Shown here in pieces: positions 22,401-37,400 of a DNA stretch of 64,000 nt (within the stretch, counting starts at the first letter, position 1; the number at the start of each line of letters is the position of its first letter). This DNA is from Henckelia pumila. Taxonomy: Eukaryota > Streptophyta > Magnoliopsida > Lamiales > Gesneriaceae. The notes under the pieces are model-generated. The model was not told the origin of the DNA. It worked only from the letters and a program-made list of their open reading frames with translations, and ran no database searches. Position numbers and translations under genes: made by a program. The stretch covers positions 191,924,821-191,988,820 of the forward strand of contig NC_133123.1 of assembly GCF_033568475.1 (NCBI RefSeq). Direction: 5' to 3'.

Positions 22401-25400
22401 CCGGGGGTTGACTCATGTAAACTTCTTCCTCGAGTTCACCATTGAGAAAGGAATTCTTTATATCAAGTTGGTATAGAGGCCAATCAAGATTAGCTGCTAA
22501 TGATAGAATAATACGAACTGTATTGAGCTTAGCTACTGAAGCAAATGTCTCGGTGTAATCAATCCCATATGTCTGAGTAAATCCTCTGGCCACCAACCGT
22601 GCTTTGTACCTTTCGATTGATCCATCTGCTTTGTATTTAATGGTGAATACCCACTTACACCCAACTGGATTCTTTTCTCGTGGAAGTTCCAACAACTTCC
22701 ATGTATTATTTTCTTTTAAGGCTCTTATTTCCTCAAGAACAGTTGTGCGCCATTCAGGTGCAGCAAGGGCCTCATGAACAGTCTTGGGAATCATGACACT
22801 TGACAGCTTTGTGTCAGATTCTGTAGATAATATATGATTTGAATTAATTCTGTATTATGGTAGATAAATCCTGCAGATTATGTTATTTGTATGGTGAATA
22901 TTCTATCCCAGATTTGTAGGGATTTCATTACTAGATTTAGAAGATTAGGCTCTTATTTATATGTTACAATGTAATCAGTTGGAAAAAATAAGAAATATAT
23001 TATTTTCTACGCTTTGTTTTGGTATCAGAGCCACTTTTCATCCATCTCCAGTAAAATGTCCGATAGTACCGTAACTAGTCCTAAATCTGATGCTGCCACC
23101 GTCGAACATATTGCGGCAACAGGGGAGTTACAAAATCTTCATTCTGCTCATAGATTGAATGGAAAAAATTACTTGAAATGGTCCCAACTTGTCAAGACCT
23201 TTCTAAAAGGTCGAGGACGGCTGGATCATTTAACAGGTACTGGACCTTCGGAGAAGGATCCCAAATATGCATCTTGGGATGAACAAGATTCCATGGTAAT
23301 GTCTTGGCTATGGAATTCGATGCTGCCTGAGATTAGTGATACATGCATGTTCCTTGGATCAGCCAAAGAAATTTGGGAGGCCATGCGACAGACTTACTCC
23401 AGGGCTAATGATGCAGCCCAGATTTATGAAGTTAAGTCAAAGATCGCAACAACAAAGCAAGGAAATCAGACCACAACAGAGTACGCTAATCTCTTACAAG
23501 GACTATGGCAAGAGCTGGATCAATACCAGTGCATTAAGATGACTTGTGCATCAGATGCTACAGTCTTAAAGCAGTTTATTGAAAGGGAACGAACCTATGA
23601 ATTTTTGGTTGGCCTCAACATGGAGTTCGATGCAGTCAGAGTGCAAATTTTAGGGAAGGCCGATCTGCCTTCCTTAAATGAAACAATCTCGACCATTCGG
23701 GCAGAAGAGGGCCGCAGACGGGTGATGCTCGAGACCCGCGGAGAGGAAGGATCTGCACTTGTTGCTAAAACGGTTGGGATAAAGGAATACAAGTTCAACA
23801 ATCAACACAAAAAATCAAGATTCAACAGTCGTGAATCTCTATATTGCACTTACTGCAAAAAGAATAGTCACACCAAAGATCAGTGTTGGAAGCTACATGG
23901 TAGGCCTGATCGAAACATTGATGAAGGAGGAAAGGTACATATGATAAGTGCACCATTAAACAATGAAGGAAGCACACAAAACCTTGCTGCAAGATTAAGT
24001 GAGCAGGAGATTAAGGCGTTGAAAAATTTCTTAGGGTCACTTGAGAAACCCTCCTCGTCAGGTACTAGCTCCTTGGCTTTTTCAGGTATCGGTCCTACTT
24101 CTTGCTTTGTTAATATCTCTGAAAAGATTTCTCCAAAGTTATGGATAATCGATTCCGGAGCCACTGATCACATGACCTATAATTCCAAATCCTTCTCTAC
24201 CTATACACCATGCTCTAGCCATAAGAAAATCACCTTAGCTGATGGATCTTTCACTACCATTGCTGGTCAAGGTGATATTTATATAAGCCCATCCCTTGTT
24301 CTTAAAAATGTCCTCCATGTTCCAAAGTTGTTTGCAAACTTAATCTCCATTAAGAAACTAACCATGGATTCCAATTGTTGTGTAACCTTCTTCTCTTCCC
24401 ACTGTGAGTTTCAGGAACTGAAAATGAAGAGGATGATTGGACGTGCTAATGAGAGGAATGGTCTTTTCTATCTAGAAAGTCAAAGTGGAGGAACTAGGGT
24501 GGAGAGATCCTTATCCGCATCATTCTTTTCTGAGTCTATTTTGTCAACTAAAAATAAAATTTGGCTTTTTCATCATCGTTTAGGTCATCCTTCCTTTAGG
24601 GTCCTTAAGCTAATGTTTCCTTTATGGTTTAAAGAAAATAAATTAGAGTCTTTTCATTGTAATGACTGTGAATTTGCAAAACACAAACGTGTTTCATTTC
24701 CAGCAAGCAATAAAAGAACTATTATTCCATTCTCTTTAATTCATAGCGATATATGGGGTCCCTCTAGTGTTCCCAATATCTCTGGTGCCAAGTGGTTTGT
24801 GTCTTTTATCGATGACTGCACTCACGTGACGTGGATTTATCTTTTGAAAAATAAATCTGAAGTTAGCACTATTTTTCCAAAATTCTATAATATGATTAAG
24901 ACGCAATTTGATGAGGGAATTAAAAGATTTAGGTCTGACAATGCCAAAGATTACTTTAATATGTCCCTTTCTTCTTTCTTTCAAAAAGAAGACATTTTGC
25001 ATGAATCCTCTTGTGTCAATACACCACAACAAAATGGCGTGGCTGAACGAAAGAACGGCCACCTCCTAAATATCACAAGAGCATTACTATTCCACAAAAA
25101 TGTTCCTAAACAATATTGGGGAGAAGCTGTTCTTACCGCTGCACACCTTATTAATAGACTTCCCACTAGTATTCTTGATTTTAAAACCCCAATAGAAATT
25201 CTCACAAAAGTTTTTCCTCATTTTACTGCGTCTAATAATCTTGTTCCTAGAATTTTTGGAAGTGTTGTCTTCGTTCATATACATTCCCAAAATAGAGGAA
25301 AACTCGACCCTCGAGCTCTTCGATGTATCTTTATCGGGTACTCCTCTACTCAAAAGGGATATAAGTGCTTTCATCCTTCCACTCGAAAAACTTTTGTTTC

Positions 25401-28400
25401 CGCTGATGTAACCTTTGTGGAAAATGAGTCTTATTTTCCCTCAAAATTTCCAGAAAACAAAACAGATAGAGATGGAGGGGATATAAGTCTTTCACTTGAT
25501 CTTCCCTTCGACTCTAGCACACTGCCACTACTACACAGCCCACCATCTATACTTCCTGATCAAACTGCCAAATCAGCTCCACATAGTGATATGATCGCGG
25601 ATAAGGAACAAGAAACCCAAACACAGCCACTCAAAACCTATTCCAGGAAGAAATTTCCAGCCTCTACAGTAGCACCACCACCTCTGAACTTCGCACGAGT
25701 TCCTGCAATTTCCAAGCTACCAGCTGAAAAAAACCAAGCCATAGTCGAGAGTGAACCAATTGTTGAACCTGAACTCTTAATAGATTCTAAGACCTTAGAT
25801 GATGTTGACCAGGACACGAACTTGCCAATCGCATTAAGAAAAGGAATCAGAACCTGTACTAAACATCCCTTACACCAGTTTATGACCTACCAAAACCTGT
25901 CCCAAAGCCATAAAGCCTTATTGACCAATCTTCACAACATATCCATTCCGAGAAATCTATCAGAGGCATTAAGAGACAAGAAGTGGGAGGATGCCATGAA
26001 AATAGAAATGGAAGCTCTTGACAGAAACAAAACATGGGAACTGGTTAGATTGCCACACAAGGTTAAACCAGTTGGTTGTCGATGGGTATTCACTGTCAAA
26101 TATAAATCAGATGGGACAGTTGAACGTTATAAGGCGAGGCTAGTTGCGAAAGGATACACCCAAACATATGGACTCAACTATTGGGAAACCTTTGCACCTG
26201 TTGCAAAGATGAACACAGTGCGGATCCTTTTGTCATTAGCAGCAAATTTTGGATGGAATCTGTTACAATTTGATGTTAAGAATGCATTTCTTCATGGTGA
26301 CCTAGCCGAAGAAGTTTATATGGAGATCCCACCGGGTTTTGAATCTAAAAAAGGGATGGTGTGTAGGCTGAAGAAGGCACTTTATGGCCTTAAACAATCA
26401 CCAAGGGCTTGGTTTGGAAGACTCACTAAAGCCATGACTACCTTGGGATACAGACAAAGCCAAGGGGATCATTCTTTGTTTGTGAAGCACTCGGCTTCAG
26501 GGGGAGTGACTATTCTGCTGGTGTATGTTGATGATATGATAGTATCTGGGAATGATATAGAAGGAATACAGGAACTAAAGCAGCGCCTACTCAAAGAGTT
26601 TGATATCAAAGAACTTGGGAAGTTAAAATACTTTCTAGGAATTGAAGTGGCTAACTCACGACATGGAATATTCATTTCCCAACAAAAATACGTGCTGGAT
26701 TTGTTGAAGGACTCAGGAAAGATAGGCTGCAAGCCGGTGGACACCCCTATTGAAGTCAATCATGGCTTATGTGATGCACCAAATGAGTGGTAGATAAAGG
26801 CTCTTATCAGAGGCTGGTTGGGAGGTTAATATATTTAACTCACTTTAGACCAGACATTTCGTATGCTGTAAGTGTAGTTAGCAGATATATGCAAAGTCCA
26901 AAAGAAAAACACCTCAAGGCAGTCCACAGGATCTTGCAATATCTTAAGGGCAGCCCAGGAAAAGGCATATTATTCAAAAAAGGGGATGCTATGACTCTTG
27001 AAGCCTATACAGACGCCGACTATGCAGGCTCCTTGGATGATCGAAGGTCCACTTCCGGCTATTGCACATTCTTGGGAGGAAACCTAGTGACGTGGAGAAG
27101 TAAAAAGCAAAATGTGGTTGCAAGATCAAGCGCAGAATCAGAATTTCGAGCTATGGCTTTAGGAATATGTGAATTGCTATGGTTGAAGATCATTCTTGAT
27201 GATTTGAGAATTAAGTGGAACTCACCCATGAAGTTATATTGTGACAATAAATCAGCCATTAGTATAGCTCACAATCCAGTGGAACATGACCGTACGAAAC
27301 ACGTTGAAGTCGATAGACACTTCATCAAAGAGAAATTGGAAAGTGGATTAATATGTACTCCATTCGTCTCTTCCAAGGATCAGTTGGCAGATATATTCAC
27401 AAAGGCACTATCTAGTGGATTGTTCACAGATACTGTTAGCAAGCTTGGAATGGGCGATATCCATTCACCAGCTTGAGGGGGAGTGTCAGATTCTGTAGAT
27501 AATATATGATTTGAATTAATTCTGTATTATGGTAGATAAATCCTGCAGATTATGTTATTTGTATGGTGAATATTCTATCCCAGATTTGTAGGGATCTCAT
27601 TACTAGATTTAGAAGATTAGGCTCTTATTTATATGTTACATTGTAATCAGTTGGAAAAAATAAGAAATATATTATTTTCTACGCTTTGTTTCTTTGTAGT
27701 AAAGGCACGAAATGAGGAAGATAAAAGTGAATATTTGACAAAATCAGATATGGGATGCTGAGTGCAGGATCTCACACCCTTTCTCATGGCTATAGCTACA
27801 TCGAGGTCAAGAATGATACCTGTCTTTGGATCTGCCATCGGTTCAGATGCTTGGTTGTGCTTTGGATTTCCAATGTCTTTATTTTGAGATTTGTTTCGTC
27901 GGGAGTATACCTGTAATTTTGGTTCTGAAGTTTGGTCAACCCGTGGTGAAGTTTGTTCGACCCTTAGTTCTGTTATTGGGATAGTGTCGATGGGAGTGGT
28001 GGTTAGAGTTGCATCAGAAATAGAACTAGTTGTAGTGTCTAAATTTAAATTGTCACCAAGAAGGGGTACGGTGTTCCAAAAGGCTTTATCAGATGTCTCC
28101 TCCTGAAGCAAAGTTGGAGAAGAATATGGAGTGTCCTTGAAGAAGGTCACATCTCGAGAAACATAAGATTTTTTGGTTTGTGGACAGTAACAGCGGTACC
28201 CTTTCTGAGTTGGAGAGTAACCAACAAAAATGGTTTTTACGGCTCGAGGATCAAGTTTGCCACGATTTTCGGCATGAATATGGACAAAGTCTGTACACCC
28301 AAATGTTTTTAATGGAAGAGGAGAGTGGGAAACGTGCGGGAATTGAGACGCAAGGAGTGACAGTGGTGTGGCAAAGTTTAATGGTCGACTAGGTAATCGG

Positions 28401-31400
28401 TTTATGAGAAAAACAGCTGTGAGGACAGCATCCGCCCAAAGGTATGTAGGAGTATGCATAGCAAACATGAGAGCACGGGCGACTTCTAACAAATGACGAT
28501 TTTTCCATTTAGAAATTCCATTTTGTTGTGGTGTATCAACACAAGAGCTTTGGTGTATAATCCCATGTTCCAACATATAATTGCCAAGAATGCTATTGAA
28601 GTATTCCTTGCCATTATTAGTACGAAACATGCGAATTTGGGTGTGAAACTAAGTTTGTACCATCTTATGGAATTCTTTGAAAATATGGGCAGTGTCTGAT
28701 TTGTTTTGAAGGAGATAAACCCATGTAACTCGTGTGTGATCATCTATGAAAGTTATAAACCAACGTTTGCCATGAGGTGTACTGATTTTTGAGGGGCCCC
28801 ATAAGTCGCTGTGGATGAGGGAAAAAGGACTAGATGGAGTGTATGGCTTGGGAGAGTAAGTGACCCGTGTATGTTTTGCTAATTGACACACTTCACAAGA
28901 CAATGAATCAAGATATTTATTAATAAAAAGAGTTGGAAACAAGCGTTTCAAATAAGCAAAACTAGGGTGACCAAGTCTGAAATGCAACAACATAATGTTC
29001 TTAAGGCTAGAATCTGAATCAGAAACAACTGTAGACACTAGAGACTGACTGCAATTCGACGAAACATTCTCAAAGTAGTAAAGACCATTGTGAGTCCTAG
29101 CACTGCCAATCGTCTTCCCCAAGGTAGGTCTTGAAATTGACACGAAAGAGAGAAAAACTTAGCAATGTAGTTGCTGTCAAGGGTCAGTTTGCTAATTGAG
29201 ATCAAGTTGCATGTCAATGCAGGTACGTGAAGAACAGATTTTAGCAGAATATTATTAGATAATCGAACATCACCCATTCCAGCAACACACGACAAGGAAC
29301 CATCTGCAATTTTCACTGTTGTACGGCTATAACATGGAGTATAAGTGCAAAACAAACGAGAGTCTCCTGTCATATGGTCGGACGCTCCGGAGTCCACAAT
29401 CCAACAACTTTTAACGCTACAATGAAAACTCGAGTGAGTATTACCAGATTGGGTTAGAGAGCACGACCCAACAGTAGGGCTAGGGGACGGATTAAGGGCA
29501 GTTTGGCGGAGAAGACGACAATATTCCTCAATCTGCTCAATTTGTACCTTAGTGAATGGTGTTGCATTTCCAGAAGTGGGCAGCTGCTCTTGGGTGGATT
29601 GAATTTGAAGTGCACGACTGTCATTCCTCTTTTTAGGCTGCCAATTCGGTGGTTTTCCATATATTTCCCAGCACTTATCCTTGGTGTGACCAGGACGATT
29701 ACAGTGATCACACCAGGGACGTTACCCATGACGTTAATTCTGGTTTGAATATTTGTTGGAGACAAGAGCAGAGACTTCAGAAACTGCTGGAGAAAGGTTA
29801 TGATCATCAGGTAGCATAACTTTGCGATGCATTTCCTCACGCCTTACTTCTGCAAACGCATCTTCAGGTGAGGGAAAGGGATCGCGCGCCACCACATGTC
29901 CTCAAACATCATCCAGATTGCTGTTAAGGCCTGCCAGGCTCTGATACACCATGTAGAATTATGAAGAAGAAAATAATTTCTCGTATATTATTTCTGATCA
30001 TAATACATCTTTAAAATACAATGGTGGAAAGTCAAATCCCAATAATTAAGGGATTATAAAAAATCAGAATATTATCCTACCAAAAATATGCTATCTATCA
30101 AGTCAAAACAAATATTACACAATATATATATATTATACTAATCTACACAATCATTTCCTTGAAGTAGTTAGCTTTCTTCTCAAAGAGTCATTGAGCATGC
30201 TAATAGTTTTGCACCGTGTGCTAAACCTGATTTTAACTCTCCTCATTTTGAAGACTTTCCATTCATATTTATTTACTTATAATGACAGTGTGTTGGGGAC
30301 TTTGGACTGTAATACGCTCAAGTTTAATTTTTATGCATTTTAACTCTCCTCATTTTGAATTCGATTGTGTTTCTTTACCAATAATGATGGTGGTGTGTTG
30401 GGGACTGTGGACTGTAATATGCTCAAGTTTAATCTGTACATATTTTAGGGGATATGGCTGTATCAGATTGCTTTTCTTCAATATAATTTTTGTCAGTGAT
30501 TCTGTCTCAGCATCTGTAATATTAGGAAATGAAGATTGTATTCTGATTTTGATACGACAGGAGTACACTTAATTGGTTCATTGGTTGAGTCTTTTAGGAT
30601 GGTTTAGTACCATCATATATGCCTCTTGGGTCTTAATGACGTTATTCTTACATGTAATATATAGCTTCTCGCAGAGAAGGGGGAACTTCCAACTAAATTT
30701 GGCTCAGCGACACTGGGCATACTTTTATTGCAGGTTCTCTATTTCATTTTCTTTATCCCTCTTTTCGTGTATTTTCTAAATATTTCTTATCATGCTCTTG
30801 CTTTCCCCTTTTTCCCCTGACCTGGCTGGGTTGGTCTTATACAATTTTTCATAACTTGTGAAGTCTGTCTCCCTTTTTTTGGTAATGCTACGCATGTTTG
30901 TAGGACATTGCAGTTGTCCCACTTCTCGTTGTATTACCGGTGTTGGAAAGCCAGGTAGTTTAAACACTTATTCTTTCAAGCATCCTGACGCTGCTACTCA
31001 ACTTCTACTAGCACTTCAATCAATATGTATAATCTGCAGAATTTCGCGCAAGAAAGTATTTGGCCAATGCTAGCTGAAGCAAGTTTAAAAGCTTTAGGTG
31101 GACTCGGTCTGCTTTCTCTAGGAGGAAAGTATTTTCTGAGGCGGGTTTTTGAGGTCTGCATTTGTGTGTTTTGGGGAGAATAAAGTTTCAGATGCGTTTT
31201 TGCATATGCTGTGGTTGTTGAATCATGGTAGTTGATTGCAGGTTGTTGCGGAAACAAGAAGTTCAGAAGCTTTTATCGCTCTCTGCTTGCTGACTGTTTC
31301 TGGGACATCACTTATAACACAGAAGTTGGGCTTCAGTGACACGGTTTGATTTCGAACCTTTTGTAAACTGATGGATAAGATGATATAACATGGTTGTCAA

Positions 31401-34400
31401 GTTGAATATTTCAAATTTTGTTTCGGGTATATATGTTAACATTTTGATGGATTCTGAGACGAGGTAGATGTGAATACATTATTTTATTTTGCACCATATT
31501 TTTATAAACACTTCTGAACCTTAGTATAGATAGATGTGATTATGATCTTTTGGTCGAGATGTTTGTGTAATTTGGCCCCTAAGCATGAAAAATAGATATA
31601 ATGTTCATATATTTCATTTGCAGCTAGGAGCTTTTCTTGCTGGGGCCCTTCTAGCAGAAACAAACTTCCGTACACAGATCGAAGCTGACATTAGGCCATT
31701 TAGAGGATTGCTTCTTGGGTTATTTTTTGTGACGACTGGGACTTCTATCGACACACAGGTATTTATTTGTCTTGTCAGTTGTCACTAGCTTAACTTTATC
31801 ATCTCTTACCTGAATTCATCTGTTATGTTCTTGAGCAAAGGATCGTGTAATGGGTTGATTGACAGGGAAATCGGAAGATTCCAGATTCCCCACTCCTTAT
31901 TTGATTTTCTACCCTTGCAACCAATTGTATAAAATGTGATGAGGCGCGATTTGAGAGAACCTCACAATCTCTTAACACTTTTGTTTGGAAAATATTTGTT
32001 AACTTTTAATCAACGCAAGATGAACATAAATACAAAAGAGTCCTAGACCACCAAACCCTAAAGAAGATGTACTTCATATCTGAAAAACAAAACCAATCCT
32101 AGATACCAAGTCCTATCACAATTCAAAATAAACTGACAAGTGAAAATCCTAATCCTTGAGCTTGAAACGGCCATCATGGGTGTTGCCTCTGGTAAACTTG
32201 GATTCCTGGACTTCCTTGCTTTCCTGGCCCGTTGTGGTGCTCATGACATCACCCACCCTTAGAGTACTATGGTTGACCGCAAACACAAAGGACAAGAAAC
32301 GCTGCGCGAATAATGAAGCATCTTCCCAAGAAGTTTCATCTGGTGATAAACCGTGCTAATGGATCAACAATTCTGTCATGCCTTTGTGAACACGCTGGTC
32401 GAGGATCACCTAAGGAGTATGAAGGGTCTCGCCTGGATGGAGAGAAGGAAGCGTGGGCTCACTGGACTCAGTCCCAAGGAAAGGTCTGAGGAACGAAATA
32501 TGGAAGTCTGGATGCATTCTGGTGAACTCCAGAAGTTCCCACTTTTAAGCGAATGAACCAACACCTTAAAAAGCCCATAGAACCTGGGAGATAACTTCCG
32601 ATTAGCTTGGTTGGACAAACTCAGATGGTGGTAACGCTGAAGTTTCAATAAAACCAAATCATCTACATCAAAGTGCAACTCCCGGTGGTAGCTGTCATAT
32701 TGCACTTTTATATGGTTTTGCGCATGCAACGACCTATCCATTACATCCTGCGGCACCTTATCCTGAAAGAGCAACACATGATCCATAGCCGCGAGGCGAA
32801 CGATGCCTGTGCAATATGATAACAGTTGAGGTGGCTGTCGGCCGTAGACTAGTTAAGATAGACCCACGCACATGAGGCGATCTCAAAAGGTGAAGCCCGC
32901 AGAAGAGTGAAAGCTTGTATTGTAGTAATATTCAGCCCAAGCGAGCCACACCACCTACTTCTTGGGGTAATCACATGTAAAGCACAAACACCATAGAGAC
33001 ATTAACTCTATTAACAGCCTCTGTTTGCCAATCCGATTGTGGCTGGTAGGAAGAACTGAAACAAAGCTGGTACCTTGCAAGTGAAACGACTCCTTCCAAA
33101 AAGAACTCATAAAAGTAACATCCCTCTCGCTGACTATGGATTTGGGCAGCCCCTGCAGCTTAAAGGCATTGTCAAAGAACATTCTGGCCCCCGAAACAGC
33201 CGTGTAAGGGTGTGAAAGGGCAATAATATGTGCATATTTGGAGAATTGATCAACGAAGACGAAGAGCACATTTTTCCATGAGAAGAGAGAAGACCTTCCA
33301 CAAAATCCATCGAAATATCCATCAAACCTGATGTGGGACGTGTAGGGGGCAAACAAGGCAAGTGACGATGAAGTCCATCACATGCTGCCGCGTACCTGCC
33401 CCGTTGAAATCATGAGTCACCCTCTGTAAAGTCTTTTGACACCCCTCCTGGCATGAATTGTGGATAAAAGCGATAATACGAGGTATCAAAGGTGAAAGCT
33501 TTTGCAGAAAATTCAGATTTTTATACAGCATAAGTCCCTCTGTACAAGAGACTGAAAATTTATGTGGTTCAGCCATAAAGGTCTATATCCACGACACAAT
33601 GTCTAGAGGGTTAACTATATTAATCCTCTCTTAATTTTAAATACATTTGTCACTTAATATCAAATCTGATGCCAAAATATGTTCTTTAATAACTACCTTT
33701 ACCTTCACCTAATGTTCTTCGCTAATGTTATTTTCACCACGCCTTTGTCCTTTAGAAAGTTGGTAACATGTTTTACAATTGTCCTTGTTTTGTGCAGCTT
33801 CTTATCCGAGAATGGCCAAATGTATTTTCTCTCTTGGCGGGGTTGATAACTATCAAGACGTTGATTATAACAGCAATAGGTCCACGAGTTGGACTCACTC
33901 TCCAAGAGAGTGTAAGGATAGGTTTGCTTCTTTCCCAGGGAGGTGAATTTGGATTTGTTGTTTTCTCTTTAGCAAACAGGTTTGTGACTTTTCTTGCTTG
34001 AGTGCAATGTTCTTTATTTGGGTTTCTTATTACAGGCTGACTTTTATACACTTTCGTAGGCTTGGTGTGCTGCCACTAGAACTGAATAAACTTCTCATAA
34101 TTGTTGTTGTTCTGTCTATGGCACTGACCCCTCTACTCAATGAAGTAGGAAGAAAGGCAGCTGATTTTATTGGTGAAAAGTTTGAAAATGATAGTGTAAG
34201 TCTCTGAAAAGCATTGAATTTATTTTAAAATGTACACCACAATAATTAACATGGTTTAATTAGCTATGGAAGTTAATTTGTACCTAAAATATCTATCTTG
34301 TGGTGTAAACATCCACACTGGCACAAAATCTTGATGGACAACACTTGGTGGAATGATTAGCTAAAGGACAGGTCACTTCTTGTGTGTTTCAATAGTGCAA

Positions 34401-37400
34401 TTTTAATAGTGCAATTTTAGGCAATCTACAGGGTGTGACATCCTGATATATCATATATGGATGCTAAAACGGCTTTCTTTTTCTCTTGTTACTTCAATTT
34501 CTTAGAAAAGCAAATCTATCCGAAATTTTTAAATATAGTTTTGAGCTATTGACTGAAACGTTATGACAATGCAGAAAACCGATGACTCAGTAAATTTTGA
34601 TGCCAGCGAACCTATTGTTATAGTTGGATTTGGACAAAAAGCTCAGGTACAGCAGCTTATAAACAATGTGTTTAGCTGAACCGCGTTAGTCGACTTTGAT
34701 AAACAATTTCTCATGTTCAAGGTTCTTGCCAATTTCTTGTCCACTCCATTGGCTTCTGGGATAGATGGTGATGCAGGATGGCCGTATGTTGCTTTTGATC
34801 TTGACCCTACTGTTGTGAAGGTAATTATAGCAAAAATCATATGAGAATGATAAACATCATTTTTTGAAGGAAGCAAAAATGTTATGAGGCTTTAGGTGTA
34901 GTGCTTGCTTGTCTAGTTGTGTGTAGCTCACTATTAATCGTGCTGGTAATATGGTCCTGTGGTTATAAAATCTTACAGCCCCCATATCTTCGAGAGAAAA
35001 AGATGACCTAGTACATGGTCTTAGTGTCACAACCACCAAAATCAACAAGAATGGAGAGTAGAATATTCAAGGCAGAAGCTGAAATGTAATTGCATGTATA
35101 GATAATATTTCTCAGATTTGCCTCTCTACAAGGATTAAACCCCCCCCCCCCCCCCCCCTCCCCTCCCCTAGCAAAAGCTAGTACAACCCCTCAAATATAG
35201 AATAGTTGATGCCCTATCTCTAGCCGACTCCCTTTTTTATATAACTAGGAAAAAAACACTTGCTATGCACGTGATATCAGGTTTTTTTTTGTCAATTCAA
35301 TCAAATATAATGTTAATGTTGGAATATTTGCATTTCACAATTAATATGCAATGAAATTTACTTATACTCCAGTTAAATATGAATAGAAAGATATATTAGT
35401 TAATATTGAGTTCTCTGCAATACAATACGATGAAAAAATATTTTGTTATAGAGAAAATTATAAACTACATATAATTTATAATTAAATCATTATGTTTTTA
35501 ATCAAACTTTATTAAATTAATGCAGTATATTTGTAAATAAATGAACACTAAATAATAAATAATAAATTAAACCAAGTGAAATATTTAGAAGTAAAACAAT
35601 TATGTCTTATATATTTAATCCAGTTAACTTTTCAATACTATTTATACTACGCCAATGCTTTTGTTATATATAATATAATGTATGAGTGAATAAATCATAA
35701 AATCAAAAGACAAATGTTCTCTAAAAGTCAGTTTATATGTTCGTAATATGGTGAGGATATATGGAAAATCATTTATACATTAAATTTTTTTTATCCAACT
35801 TAAATCCTAATAACAATTTCAATTAATGGATCCCAGTAATTATATACATAACATGGTAAGAAGATATGTGGAAAATTATTTTTATTAACTTTTCCGTCCA
35901 ATTTAAATACTAATGATAATTTCAAGTTATGAACTTAATGAATTATAACTATAGAGAGATATGAGTAATAATGGATCCCTATAACTTAAAATGATTATTA
36001 GTTATAAGTATTACATTTCATACATTAATTTTTAATTGGTGAAAAAATGAAAGACAACGAACCACTTTTTTAAAATGATAAATTTTAGAATGAGGATATA
36101 ATAAGAATTTAATATGTTAATTAACATAATTAAAGTTAACAGTTACTAATAATTTAGAATTAAATCTCATTTTGTAATAAAACTTTATTAAACAAATGTA
36201 GTATATTTGTAAACAAATGAATACTAAAAAAATAAACAGTAAATTAAACCAAGTGAAATATTTATAAGTAGAACATGCAATTATATATTTAACCCTATTA
36301 GCTTTTCAATACCACTTTAATCTACGCCGTTGGTTTTATTATACATAATATAACATATGAGTGAATAAATCATAAAATCAAAAAGACTAACTCTCTCTAA
36401 AAGTTAATTTATGCGTAACGTGGTGAGGAGATATAAAGAATTAAATCTTTTATACAATTAAACTTTTTATTCTACTTAAATCCTAATAATAATTTCAACC
36501 GATGACCAATTAATTATATACGTAACATGACAAGGAGGTTTGAGGAAAATTAAATCATTTTTACGTAATTCTTTTCTATCTAATTTAAATACTAACAATA
36601 ATTTTAAGTTATAGACTTATAATCATAGAGATGTATGAGTGAAATCATTATTACTTAAAAGTGATTATAAATTATCAGTATTATTCTTGATACATTTATT
36701 TTTTTTATTGGTAGAAAAACGAAAGAGAACGAAAAAATTATTTTAAATGATAAATTTAGAATGAAGATTAAAATAATAATTAAACTTATTAATTAGCATG
36801 AAATAATACTTAATTTTTTTATATTTATTTATAATTTTACTTGCGTTAATTAATTTATTTTATTTGTACTTAATACTTAAATCTTTAAAATAAATTATAA
36901 GTTAAAAAAGAAGCATTAATTAATTAATTTTATTTGTACTTAACTCTTTAAAATAAATTATAAGTAAAAAAAGAAGTAAGATTTGTATCCACTCAAATTA
37001 ACATGTCATTAGGTACCAAAAATATGGAGAAAAATGTAAAATGTTATAATATAAAAAAAATATTAAAAAGTAAATTTATTAATATAAATAAAGCAATGAT
37101 AATTATTGATTGAAGAGAACATAACCTTTAGCTCTGAATAATTATTATTGATTTTCTAATCTTTGTTAAGGGTCTTATGTTTGAATTTTAAATTTATTCA
37201 GGTAATGTGGATTACGATTTGACATTTGTTTTTCAATAATTATCTTTGTATTTATATTGATGAATTTAATTTCTATTTCTATTATAAATGTATAATAATG
37301 GGCGATATATTCTTAAAAACTATGAATGATTTTTATTAATTGCATGGGCATTGAGTAGAAACAATAATGTAAAATTTAGGGGATATTGAATTTGTGATAA

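Larger units (their letters stand above)
21050..30147 (-). mobile_element. Old Copia retrotransposon (element A) in KEA3 intron 5, split by element B
   Basis: LTRs lie at 21050-21244 and 29952-30147 (TGTAGAATT...AATCTACA, about 195 bp, roughly seven substitutions plus two small indels between them). Flanks CAATA (21045-21049) and CAATC (30148-30152) are a probable 5-bp target duplication with one change. The minus strand reads PBS, gag end, protease, integrase, [element B], RT, RNase H. A purine tract (complement of CTCCCCCTC at 21245) lies next to the 3' LTR. Removing element B and one copy of its target duplication rejoins the reading frame between integrase and RT. Confidence 0.9.

Noticed and set aside
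31585..34207. Short open frames over KEA3 exons 10-12 as separate small genes
   Set aside because: They are exons of KEA3 joined by GT-AG introns in matching phase.
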